64,000 nt of DNA from assembly GCF_963675635.1 (NCBI RefSeq), contig NZ_OY776488.1:1401501-1465500 (forward strand), read 5' to 3'. A program made the translations under genes and the position numbers. Below the pieces are notes generated by a model. The model did not search any database. It saw nothing but the letters and a program-made list of their open reading frames with translations, and had not been told where the DNA came from. Shown piece by piece: positions 54,338 to 62,658 of this stretch (positions are counted from its first letter, which is position 1; the number at the start of each line of letters is the position of its first letter). The stretch is from an uncultured Pseudodesulfovibrio sp. (lineage in GTDB: Bacteria; Desulfobacterota; Desulfovibrionia; Desulfovibrionales; Desulfovibrionaceae).

Positions 54338-55390
54338 CTATCCTTCCGGGTAATCCTCAAAGAGTTTTTTAATGGACTCGGTATATGGAGGATACAGCAC
54401 ACCCTTTTCCGTGATAATCCCAGCGATCAATTCGTTCGGGGTCGGATCAAATGCAAGGTTGTACACCTCAACGCCTTCAGGCGGAATACGGTGGTCGCCG
54501 ATGTGGGTGACTTCTCTAGGATCACGATCCTCAATAGGCACATCGTCACCACAAAGAGTCTCGGTATCAATGGTATACTGCGGGGCAGCCACATAAAAAG
54601 GAATATTGAACCGATCAGCCAAAACGGCCACACCAAAAGTACCGATCTTGTTCACAGCGTCCCCGTTGGCGGTGATACGGTCAGCACCAACCACGACCTT
54701 GTCCACCAACCCACGCTTCATGAGCAGTGCACAGGCGTTGTCACAGGCGACCTTCACCGGGATGCCGTCCTTGTGTAGTTCATATGCAGTCAAGCGTGCA
54801 CCCTGCAAAAAGGGTCGAGTCTCATTGGCAATGACAGAAACGTTCTTGCCCTGATCGATGGCGCCGCGCACAACTCCAAGCGCCGTGCCGTACCCTGCGG
54901 TCGCCAGGGCTCCGGCGTTACAGTGGGTCATGATGGTATCGCCATCGTCCATGAGAGCACCACCGAATTTACCGATGAGTTCACACATCTCGATATCACC
55001 AGCATGAATTTCCTTGGCGCGATCCAACCAGATCTCCAACAGTTTTTCCAGAGAAACATCACCGGCATCCTTCCAGATGCGACGCATTTCACGAACGGCC
55101 CATCGCAAATTAACTGCGGTCGGACGGGCATCATGGATCTGGTCAAGCTTGGCTTCGAGGTTCACTTTCCAGTCGCCGTCCATTCCCTGGACTTCACGAC
55201 CGGCCAGATAACAACCATAGGCAGCGGTCACGCCGATAGCGGGCGCACCGCGTACGACCATGACCACCAGAGCGAAACAGATGTCGTCCGTAGTTTTACA
55301 TTCGAACCAGTCTTCGCGGTTGGGCAGGAACCGTTGGTCGAGAAGGATCAGGGCATCTTTTTCCGGGGAATACTGAATATGTTCGGTCAC
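54338..55390 (-). CDS. mtnA: S-methyl-5-thioribose-1-phosphate isomerase
   Basis: Methionine-salvage enzyme converting methylthioribose-1-phosphate to methylthioribulose-1-phosphate. The 350-residue product has [15 protein letters not shown] (about 43-57), [19 protein letters not shown] with the catalytic cysteine, [18 protein letters not shown] with the catalytic Asp, and [12 protein letters not shown]. The best start is GTG 55390, with GGAGGT 5 nt upstream; an ATG at 55444 lacks a ribosome site. No other salvage genes are in the window. Confidence 0.93.
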   Translation of the reverse strand: MTEHIQYSPEKDALILLDQRFLPNREDWFECKTTDDICFALVVMVVRGAPAIGVTAAYGCYLAGREVQGMDGDWKVNLEAKLDQIHDARPTAVNLRWAVREMRRIWKDAGDVSLEKLLEIWLDRAKEIHAGDIEMCELIGKFGGALMDDGDTIMTHCNAGALATAGYGTALGVVRGAIDQGKNVSVIANETRPFLQGARLTAYELHKDGIPVKVACDNACALLMKRGLVDKVVVGADRITANGDAVNKIGTFGVAVLADRFNIPFYVAAPQYTIDTETLCGDDVPIEDRDPREVTHIGDHRIPPEGVEVYNLAFDPTPNELIAGIITEKGVLYPPYTESIKKLFEDYPEG

Positions 55391-55557
55391 TTTTACCTCC
55401 GGTGGCTCAAGAAATTTTTGAGAAAGCTCCTCGAAAATCTCCAAAACTTTATATCACGGCGCTATCTATTTCAGAGTCGGCAAAAGCCTGCAGCGCCCAT
55501 TGGGTTTCAGCCAAAAATCAATTCATGCATACAATGCGAAAACGCATTCCATGTTTA

Positions 55558-56991
55558 TTACGAAAGTTTTTCCTGAATCATCTTGGTCACGATGCCGGGA
55601 TTGGCCTGGCCTTTTGAAAGACGCATGACCTGCCCCATGAAAAAGCTCATGAGCTTTTTCTTACCACCCCTGAACGCTTCCGCTTCCGAAGGGTTGTCAG
55701 CAATGACCTTATCGACCATGGCCTCCAGTTCGCCGGAATCGGACATCTGCACAAGCCCCTTGGCCTTGACGTATTCCGCCGGATCATCACCGGATTCGCA
55801 CAGATCACGGAAAATATCCTTACCGATCTTGACGGAAATGGTACCGTCATCAACCAGAGCAAGCAGCGCGGCCAGCTTCTCGGGAGAAAGCTTCACGTCA
55901 CAGGCTTCCGCTACGGTATCATTACAGAACGGCAGCAACTCTCCGACCACCCAGTTGGTGACTTTTTTGGCTTCGCCGCCATACGCCTTCACGGTCGCTT
56001 CGTAGTATTCGGCAACAGCCCGATCTGTAGTGATCAATGCAGCATCATAATCGGCCAACGCATACTCGGCCATGAACCGTTCACGCTTGGCACTGGGCAG
56101 TTCCGGCAACTCAGAACGCCATTTTTCGACCCAAGACTTCTCCAAAACCAGCGGAACAAGGTCAGGGTCGGGGAAGTAGCGATAATCGTGTGCCTCCTCC
56201 TTGCCACGCATGGATTGGGTGATGCCCTTGTCTACATTGAAAAGCCGAGTTTCCTGCACCACACTCTCGCCATCTTCGACGAGATCAATCTGGCGATCCA
56301 CTTCGTATTCAATGGCCTTGAGGATATGCTTGAACGAGTTGAGATTCTTGAGCTCCGCACGGGTTCCGAACTCTTCCTGCCCGTAAGGACGGATGGAAAT
56401 GTTCGCGTCACAGCGGAAACTGCCCTCTTCCATGTTGCCATCGCAGATACCGAGATACAGAAGCACGGAACGGACTTCCTTGAGATAGGCGACAGCCTCT
56501 TCGGCACTCCGCATATCCGGCTCGGAAACGATCTCGATCAACGGTACACCCGTCCTGTTCAGATCCACGAAGCTGACATTGTCTGCCGCAGAATGGATGT
56601 TCTTTCCTGCATCCTCTTCCATATGGATACGTGTCAGACCGATACGTTTCTTTTCGCCGTCCACCTCGATATCCACATATCCATGCTCACAGATAGGCAG
56701 TTCGAACTGGGATATCTGATAGCCTTTGGGCAGGTCAGGATAGAAATAGTTCTTGCGCGCAAACACGGACTTGAGGTTGATCTCGCAGTTGGTAGCCAAC
56801 CCCATTTTGGTCGCGTACTCAGCAACCTTTTCATTAAGCACAGGCAGAACACCGGGCATACCGGAACAGACTGCACAGACGTTTTCGTTAGGGTCTTTGC
56901 CGAACTCGGTAGAGCAGGAGCAGAAAATCTTGGTCTTGGTTTTGAGTTGAGCGTGCACCTCAAGACCGATGACGGTTTCGTAGCGGGACAT
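55558..56991 (-). CDS. gatB: Asp-tRNA(Asn)/Glu-tRNA(Gln) amidotransferase subunit B
   Basis: A 477-residue GatB of normal length. It opens [21 protein letters not shown], has the zinc-type cysteines CSCSTEF and [20 protein letters not shown] (about 130), [11 protein letters not shown], and the C-terminal YqeY-type domain ending [17 protein letters not shown]. It transamidates misacylated tRNAs; gatA and gatC are not in the window, which is common. Confidence 0.95.
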   Translation of the reverse strand: MSRYETVIGLEVHAQLKTKTKIFCSCSTEFGKDPNENVCAVCSGMPGVLPVLNEKVAEYATKMGLATNCEINLKSVFARKNYFYPDLPKGYQISQFELPICEHGYVDIEVDGEKKRIGLTRIHMEEDAGKNIHSAADNVSFVDLNRTGVPLIEIVSEPDMRSAEEAVAYLKEVRSVLLYLGICDGNMEEGSFRCDANISIRPYGQEEFGTRAELKNLNSFKHILKAIEYEVDRQIDLVEDGESVVQETRLFNVDKGITQSMRGKEEAHDYRYFPDPDLVPLVLEKSWVEKWRSELPELPSAKRERFMAEYALADYDAALITTDRAVAEYYEATVKAYGGEAKKVTNWVVGELLPFCNDTVAEACDVKLSPEKLAALLALVDDGTISVKIGKDIFRDLCESGDDPAEYVKAKGLVQMSDSGELEAMVDKVIADNPSEAEAFRGGKKKLMSFFMGQVMRLSKGQANPGIVTKMIQEKLS

Positions 56992-57000
56992 GTCGCGTAC

Positions 57001-57645
57001 CTATGATTTGTTTTGGTAGAGTTCCGGATTCAGACTGGGATCGTTATACATCTTGAACTGGAAATACACCTTGGGTTTCTTGGTACCGGCAGTATACTCA
57101 TCGACCAATTCCAGAATGGCCTGCCCCAGGTCCGCATGCTGACGCATCAGAACACCAACCTTGGCATTACACTGATCCACATGCGCTTCATCGACATCCC
57201 TGCGGCTGCACTGTTCTTTCATATGGTAGATCTTGAGCGCCTGAATGGACAGCCGGTCCAGAGCGGCGCCCACAGTCTCTGTATTGTACTTTTCAACGGC
57301 ATCACCGGGCAACAGCGGGGAAATCATGTTAATCAGGCATTCGTCCACCCGTTCGATCAGATCGTTGCGCTTTTGATTGAGCTTGTCGATGGCGTATTTG
57401 CAATCTGCGATGACTTTGGCTTCCACATCCTTGCGACGGGCGCGATCTTCAACATGCCAAAGCTGGAAATTGGCCCAATGCTGACGGGCCACGAGTTCAC
57501 GCAGGCCAGGCACGCCGCACAGGTCGTCGGCAGGGTCCCCGTCATACACAGGTTCGCCGTAATGCCAATCCATCACTGACCGGGTCTGGTGAGCGATGGC
57601 GTCCTGAAGAGTCTCTTTTATACTGTCTATGGTAATATCAGCCAT
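57001..57645 (-). CDS. DUF4254 protein
   Basis: A 214-residue mostly helical soluble protein. The pattern RELVARQHWANFQLWHVEDRARR and KYAIDKLNQKRNDLIERVDE (about 48-100) matches the DUF4254 family as I remember it, as does the C-terminal KPKVYFQFKMYNDPSLNPELY. Function unknown. It overlaps the 3' end of mltA by 8 nt and is followed after 9 nt by gatB, so it is part of a housekeeping operon. Confidence 0.7.
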   Translation of the reverse strand: MADITIDSIKETLQDAIAHQTRSVMDWHYGEPVYDGDPADDLCGVPGLRELVARQHWANFQLWHVEDRARRKDVEAKVIADCKYAIDKLNQKRNDLIERVDECLINMISPLLPGDAVEKYNTETVGAALDRLSIQALKIYHMKEQCSRRDVDEAHVDQCNAKVGVLMRQHADLGQAILELVDEYTAGTKKPKVYFQFKMYNDPSLNPELYQNKS

Positions 57646-58990
57646 TGATAAATGCTTCTTTGCTTATAAGGAGATAGACGGTGGCCTCTGTTTTTATATT
57701 GTTGGCAATGGGCTCCACCGCATTTCCCTCGCCAATATAATAATCTACCCGTGAGCCGCGAATGGCTGTTCCCGTATCCTGGGCCAACCCTATACCGGAC
57801 ACCGTCCGCTTGCCGACAGGCCGTCCATCCCTGGCATCAGGAATCTCGGCTTCAAAGGCGAGCAGGCTGCCAAGCGGCAGGAGCTTTCGGTCTGTAGCCA
57901 GTGAAACCATCGGCGTCAACGGCTTTCCAATGGTCCCTTCAGGCGGAGAGTTCTGCAAACGGAAGAAAACGTAACTCCGATTCTCAGCCATCAACTGAAA
58001 CATCTTTTCGGGATTCTTGGCAAAATATGATTTGACGTGATCTTTGGAAAGTCGCCCTTTCGGAAGCAACCCACGAGAATGAAGAATCCGTCCAAGACTT
58101 CTGAAGCCATACCCGTTCTTTGCGCCATACAGTACATTTTTTGTGGTACCGTCCGGCAACCGAAGGCGTCCGCACCCTTCCACCTGCATATAGAACACGT
58201 CAATAGGATCTTTGGCCCAGGCTATTTCCAGACCGCGTCCTGTCAGCACCTTACGAACATCCATATCACCCCGGTCGTAATATGGCAGGACACGTCCCTT
58301 CTCCACTCTATAAAACTGCTTATACCCACGAACTTTACCGTAGCGCAGGTCTTCCGGGACACCATAAATCGGAAATTCATACCCGGGTCTCCGAGTCAGA
58401 CTCGCCTCAATCTCAGGGGTGTAATACCCAGTCATGACAGGCTTTTGACGCATACCGTACCAAACAAAACGCTGGCCGAGCAATTCCGGAGCATCGTCAA
58501 GATGCGGCAGCAGGTCGAGAAATTTTTCCAAAGAGCAGACAACCTGCGCCCAGGTCAGGACCATACCGGGCCGCACCAGTGCCGGGGCATCCTGATCCAT
58601 GTTCAGAGCATACTCAAGGCTACGTTGAACAGGACCTTCCAGAGCGGTCCATGACGACAGCCCCTGACTGGTAATATCTATCCGGGCCGTACTCTCGGCT
58701 CCTTCAAGGTTGGACAAAGGGAAAAACATATCACAGGCAGGAACGGAATTCGGCTCACGGACCACACGCAAGGTCAACTTGCCCGTCACCCGGGGACCGC
58801 ACAAACTCCCGTTACACGCTTGCTCGACAGGCGCCACGGACTTTCCAGTCTCCACCACAGAAGGCGGAGACTCTACCTCGGCATGATGAACTGAACCGTC
58901 CTTCACGCAGGATAAGAGTGCCGCCAGACACAGCAGCGCGACCAAAAGCCGAATCGTTCGCAAGGCAAATGTACCCATGTTTGTTTTCAT
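57638..58990 (-). CDS. mltA: Membrane-bound lytic murein transglycosylase A
   Basis: A 450-residue lipoprotein-like enzyme that cleaves peptidoglycan. The leader ends LLCLAALLSC (lipobox cysteine about 27). The MltA core has VMTGYYTPEIEASLT, IDVFYMQVEGCGRLRLPDG and the 3D domain with VPLASL-like SLATDRKLLPLGSLLAFE, GLAQDTGTAIRGSRVDYYIG (catalytic Asp region). ATG 58990 places the signal peptide; the frame opens at 59032. Confidence 0.9.
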   Translation of the reverse strand: MKTNMGTFALRTIRLLVALLCLAALLSCVKDGSVHHAEVESPPSVVETGKSVAPVEQACNGSLCGPRVTGKLTLRVVREPNSVPACDMFFPLSNLEGAESTARIDITSQGLSSWTALEGPVQRSLEYALNMDQDAPALVRPGMVLTWAQVVCSLEKFLDLLPHLDDAPELLGQRFVWYGMRQKPVMTGYYTPEIEASLTRRPGYEFPIYGVPEDLRYGKVRGYKQFYRVEKGRVLPYYDRGDMDVRKVLTGRGLEIAWAKDPIDVFYMQVEGCGRLRLPDGTTKNVLYGAKNGYGFRSLGRILHSRGLLPKGRLSKDHVKSYFAKNPEKMFQLMAENRSYVFFRLQNSPPEGTIGKPLTPMVSLATDRKLLPLGSLLAFEAEIPDARDGRPVGKRTVSGIGLAQDTGTAIRGSRVDYYIGEGNAVEPIANNIKTEATVYLLISKEAFING

Positions 58991-59024
58991 ATCCCGCATC
59001 TGTTCAATATCCGACCCCACTATT

Positions 59025-60788
59025 CTATCCACACGAATCGATGGCTACATCACAGAACTTACCAACCCCGTACTCCCTTCTGCGGAAGAACTTCTCAGGA
59101 TTCGGCCCGATGATCTGCAACTCCGGGTGCGCCCTCTGAACATCCAGAGCAATATGCATTTCCTTGGTACACCCGGTGGAATAGGTGGCGTCCTTACCAG
59201 TCCATACCGGCGGAACTTTTCGACCCATCAATTCGAAGCTCTTTTCAATATCGAAATACGTCTGAAAACGCCAGACATTGATATATCCGCTCCGCTGCAC
59301 CTTTTCCCACATGAACATCAGATCATCGGCGTCCATGCCCTCTTCAAAATGCTCACCGGGATTGATTATATAGACATCATCAAGCTGTGAACGCAGATGT
59401 TCCACATACGTGGTTATGACCTCAATGGCGGCCCGGGTCTGACCGGGAACTGAGCCAATGATGCCGGAATAGAACATGACCGTCTTGCCGAGCGATCGTG
59501 CGACGCGCATCTCGGCAATGATTTCATCTGCCTTGGTCTCAATATACTGCTCGCTGAAAGAGACCACCGACTCAGGTCTGGGGCGATAGTGCAGATGAAA
59601 CTTTCCATGCTCATCCCTATAGAAATTCACAATATCCCGCGTAAAATCGTGACTGCTCTTGATAAGCCTGTTGTGGACGCCCTGCCCTTTTGCCAGGACC
59701 AGATCACATTCTTTCCAGGCACGAGCAAAAGTGACGGAAGCACGATAGGGATTAAAACGCTCACGAGTTCCGTCGGAAATAACCACGAACGGATGCTGCG
59801 CCATGATGCTCAGCAATTGATTCTTGGACAACCGATCCTCGCTGACAAACTTCGCGCTATTGAACGCTTTTGCCAACACAGGGTCGTTATCCCTGTCCCA
59901 AAAAGTCGGGTGCTCAAAATAGAATCCCTCTTTCAAGGCCATGACCACCCGATGCCCCAGCCGCAAAAGCGTCTGTACCACCTGAAGATCAAACATTATG
60001 CCGCCTGCCCTATTGGGAAGATACAAAATACGATGCCGCTTCTCCCCCTCTTTCCCGAGTCGTTCAAAGACGTCACGAAACAACCGCGACCCTTCTTTGA
60101 CTTCTTCGGACAAAACGGATGATTCAAGCGCTTCCGGAGTGAAACTTTCAGGCTCCCAATGATCGGTCATGGTGGATATACGCATCAGCCGTTCAATTTC
60201 AACCATGTCTATCTTGAATCGAAGCTCATCAATACGGCCGGGCTGCTGAACATTCGCCAAGCAGCTATTCACCATGGCATCGAAAACATTACTCTCAACG
60301 ATCTTGAAAGCCTTACCGTTTAAGTCCCTGCGAATATTTCTATACGGGTCGTCGATGCCACTCTGGGTCATAAAAATCGTGATGAACCGCTTCATCAGAC
60401 GTGACGGCAGGATAATGGGAGAGGCAAGCACCATACGAAATTTATGCCGGGCCAATTGAATGAAGCGCCGGGCAATTTCCCTGTCTGTACAGAAATTCCG
60501 AGACAGACTGATAAAAGTCTTCCACTGGACAAGGTACTCTTCCAGCAGCCGATCAGGCAGACCGTCTTCAAGGAGCATACGGAACATCCAGTCTGAACAT
60601 GGGGCATAGAAATCCCCTTCTTCAAGCGCCATCATAAAACGAACCTGTTCACCCGACGCGTTCTTGTCCGGATCAATGGAGTAGTCTAGATGATTCTCCG
60701 TCATAAAATGAAGCAGCAACGCATCGAGAGCAGCGTCCTGACCGTACCGGATGTCTCGAATCGATTCTATCTGCCGAGCCAAACCCAT
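59025..60788 (-). CDS. ARMT1-like (DUF89-type) metal-dependent phosphatase-like protein
   Basis: A 587-residue cytoplasmic protein. The C-terminal part has VVISDGTRERFNPYRAS and ARAWKECDLVLAKGQGVHNRL (about 325-365), which resemble the active-site region of DUF89/ARMT1 damage-control phosphatases. The N-terminal half is helical and not recognised. AGAGGT lies 5 nt ahead of ATG 60788; a GTG at 60794 is next to it. It overlaps the longer mltA frame, and so probably forms an operon with mltA. Function in Desulfovibrio is unknown. Confidence 0.6.
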   Translation of the reverse strand: MGLARQIESIRDIRYGQDAALDALLLHFMTENHLDYSIDPDKNASGEQVRFMMALEEGDFYAPCSDWMFRMLLEDGLPDRLLEEYLVQWKTFISLSRNFCTDREIARRFIQLARHKFRMVLASPIILPSRLMKRFITIFMTQSGIDDPYRNIRRDLNGKAFKIVESNVFDAMVNSCLANVQQPGRIDELRFKIDMVEIERLMRISTMTDHWEPESFTPEALESSVLSEEVKEGSRLFRDVFERLGKEGEKRHRILYLPNRAGGIMFDLQVVQTLLRLGHRVVMALKEGFYFEHPTFWDRDNDPVLAKAFNSAKFVSEDRLSKNQLLSIMAQHPFVVISDGTRERFNPYRASVTFARAWKECDLVLAKGQGVHNRLIKSSHDFTRDIVNFYRDEHGKFHLHYRPRPESVVSFSEQYIETKADEIIAEMRVARSLGKTVMFYSGIIGSVPGQTRAAIEVITTYVEHLRSQLDDVYIINPGEHFEEGMDADDLMFMWEKVQRSGYINVWRFQTYFDIEKSFELMGRKVPPVWTGKDATYSTGCTKEMHIALDVQRAHPELQIIGPNPEKFFRRREYGVGKFCDVAIDSCG

Positions 60789-60794
60789 GCTCAC

Positions 60795-61080
60795 CTCTCT
60801 GGTCGAATTTCCATATTTTCGCAGTCTCTGCTAGAATGCATGACAGCTACCCCGGTGTCACTCTTCCTGTCTCTGGAAAAAGCACACGGACATGACCGTT
60901 TTCATCAATATCAAAACCCACAAAAAACATTCATTGTGTAAATAATCGATATTTTTCTTTCGGGACAGGCGTGAACAAATTTATAGTTAATCTTACAAAA
61001 ACATTCAACCTTTTCTCCCACCCACTCTTGACAAACAGAATGAGAATGACACTTTTCTAAAAAAAATTCCCTTTTCCCCC
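60795..61080. other. AT-rich intergenic region without a gene
   Basis: About 290 bases between the divergent ARMT1-like and DVU0524-type genes. Apart from the sigma-28 element at its right end, I see no repeat, RNA or coding signal. Confidence 0.5.
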
Positions 61081-61107
61081 TAAAGTTATTTTTACACCAG
61101 TCGATTT
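61081..61107 (+). promoter_or_regulatory. Sigma-28 (FliA) promoter of the flgM operon
   Basis: TAAAGTTA at 61081-61088, an 11-nt spacer, and GTCGATTT at 61100-61107, close to TAAAGTTT-N11-GCCGATAA. It lies 27 nt before the GTG at 61134. FlgM genes are commonly sigma-28 dependent. Confidence 0.75.
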
Positions 61108-61133
61108 TAACAATTAAGGAAAGGAAAAAAACC

Positions 61134-61544
61134 GTGAATGTATCGTCTGCCAATGTTCGAAATATGTTGCGAACCTATGGGAAGCAACTTACGAGCGCGA
61201 AGCGACTTGCTCGCTTCCGGCAGGCAATGGGTGATGTTGAACCTCTGGACGACATCGCCAAGCGGGCAAAGCGCCGTGAATTGGTAGAGCGCATTGCACA
61301 CGAGGTCATTGAAAACCTGGTCGTCAACTCCGAACCTTCCCCTGTGGTCAAGGCCGTCCTTGTCCAGCTTGAAAAGGAATTCGGATGCCGGTATCTCTTC
61401 GAGTTTCCCCTTGAAGGCGGCGATGTCCAGATATTGAAGGAAACACGAAGTGGACCGCGTGATATTGAAGGATCCGAAAGGAACAAGGTCATGCGCCGCT
61501 TGTGGGAAATAACATTGTCAAAGGTGGACGACACCATGCTTTGA
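61134..61544 (+). CDS. DVU0524-family FlgM-associated protein
   Basis: A 136-residue soluble protein of unknown function that Desulfovibrio keeps beside flgM. The N-terminus MNVSSANVRNMLRTYGKQLTSAKRLARFRQAMG is basic and helical. The C-terminal half has VVKAVLVQLEKEFGCRYLFEFPLEGGDVQILKE. It starts with GTG after AAGGAAAGG and reads from the sigma-28 promoter. Perhaps a partner of FlgM or of export control; that is a guess from position. Confidence 0.8.
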   Translation: MNVSSANVRNMLRTYGKQLTSAKRLARFRQAMGDVEPLDDIAKRAKRRELVERIAHEVIENLVVNSEPSPVVKAVLVQLEKEFGCRYLFEFPLEGGDVQILKETRSGPRDIEGSERNKVMRRLWEITLSKVDDTML

Positions 61545-61571
61545 TAGCCCCGTATACACGGGAGGAACGTC

Positions 61572-61880
61572 ATGGTTATCAAGAACATTGTGGGGGATCA
61601 AAACCCTTACGCAAACAAGAAGATCGAACGGCCGCAGGCCAAGGAACTGCAACGGACGCAGGAGGCTGTAAAGAACTCCGGCGAAGCTGCAGATCGTGTA
61701 GTCCTGTCCCCTGAAGGCCGACTGCGTGGCGCAGCCCTTCAGACTGCGAATGAAGCGCCCGATGTCCGCCGCAAGAAGGTGGATGAGCTGAAAAAACAGG
61801 TCCAGGACGGCTCCTACAGGCCAGACCTGAAAAAGGCCGCCGCGAATCTCATTCGTGACGACCTCGATCTTCTCGTTTAA
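61572..61880 (+). CDS. flgM: Anti-sigma-28 factor FlgM
   Basis: A 102-residue protein that holds FliA inactive until the hook is finished. The C-terminal half, RKKVDELKKQVQDGSYRPDLKKAAANLIRDDLDLLV (about 66-101), has the FlgM signature (V-x-x-LK-x-x-I/V-x-x-G-x-Y-x-x-D and helices that bind the sigma factor); the N-terminal half is disordered and polar. GGGAGGAACGTC precedes the ATG. Confidence 0.92.
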   Translation: MVIKNIVGDQNPYANKKIERPQAKELQRTQEAVKNSGEAADRVVLSPEGRLRGAALQTANEAPDVRRKKVDELKKQVQDGSYRPDLKKAAANLIRDDLDLLV

Positions 61881-61905
61881 ACTGTAAGGAAATTGATCGA
61901 CTCAA

Positions 61906-62325
61906 TTAGCCCTTAATCGGATTGAAGTGCGTGGGATACCCGGCTTCAGTCTGTGGAACCTGGAGACCTATTCTTGCCTCGGTGTTGATGACAATCGGCC
62001 CCTGAAGGTTCAGAGTAGTGTCTTCGGGTCTGTTCTGTGGGATAGTCACTGTCACCAGAATGGCCAGTTGGTGGATATTTTCGACTTTGAGGGCTTTTCG
62101 ATCAACATTCTCGATCTTCACATCATAATCGTCGATAAACGAATACGGGTCTGCCACAAGGAGACCGAGTCCCGGGTCTGTTATGCATTGCAACAGCAGA
62201 AAGGGTGAATCTTCACTCTTAACGCTCAGCAGTGCAAACTCGCGCTTGTCTTCAAGCCCCACGAGTCCCCGGGGGAAATAAATGATACCTTCGGAGCTGA
62301 CTTCTCGCTCCCCCAGTCGCGTCAT
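61906..62325 (-). CDS. fliW: Flagellar assembly factor FliW
   Basis: A 139-residue protein that binds CsrA and flagellin and so ties flagellin synthesis to export. [32 protein letters not shown] matches FliW N-termini, as does [14 protein letters not shown]. Its ATG overlaps the csrA stop (TAATG), so the pair is translationally coupled. A frame from 62352 exists but would overlap csrA by nine codons. Confidence 0.93.
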   Translation of the reverse strand: MTRLGEREVSSEGIIYFPRGLVGLEDKREFALLSVKSEDSPFLLLQCITDPGLGLLVADPYSFIDDYDVKIENVDRKALKVENIHQLAILVTVTIPQNRPEDTTLNLQGPIVINTEARIGLQVPQTEAGYPTHFNPIKG

Positions 62326-62567
62326 TATTTTTTGTTTTCTTTCTTTTGCCATAGCGCAGCCGCCGCGAGCAGGTCCTGCTGGCTGATTTCCAGCGCCTGC
62401 CTGTTCTGTTCCTTGATCTTAAGATACACCTCTTCCCGATAGACAGTCATGTCTTCAGGAACTTCCAGGCCGATCTTTATCTGCTTCCCCTGAACGCTCA
62501 GGATCTTCAGCTTGATATTATCGCCCAGATAGAGGCTTTCTCCCGGTCTCCGGGTCAGTATCAACAT
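62325..62567 (-). CDS. csrA: RNA-binding carbon-storage regulator CsrA
   Basis: An 80-residue Csr[49 protein letters not shown] is the canonical fold with the RNA-contact residues at both ends. AGGA lies 5 nt before ATG 62567; the longer frame from 62600 adds nothing conserved. It represses flagellin translation until FliW binds it. Coupled to fliW. Confidence 0.95.
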   Translation of the reverse strand: MLILTRRPGESLYLGDNIKLKILSVQGKQIKIGLEVPEDMTVYREEVYLKIKEQNRQALEISQQDLLAAAALWQKKENKK

Positions 62568-62658
62568 GTGATTCCTAATTCTTTCCTTCGGCTTGTCCAC
62601 ATCACGCGGATATTCAGAGCCGACTACATTACGTAATTACTTTAGTAAAGCTTTTCAC

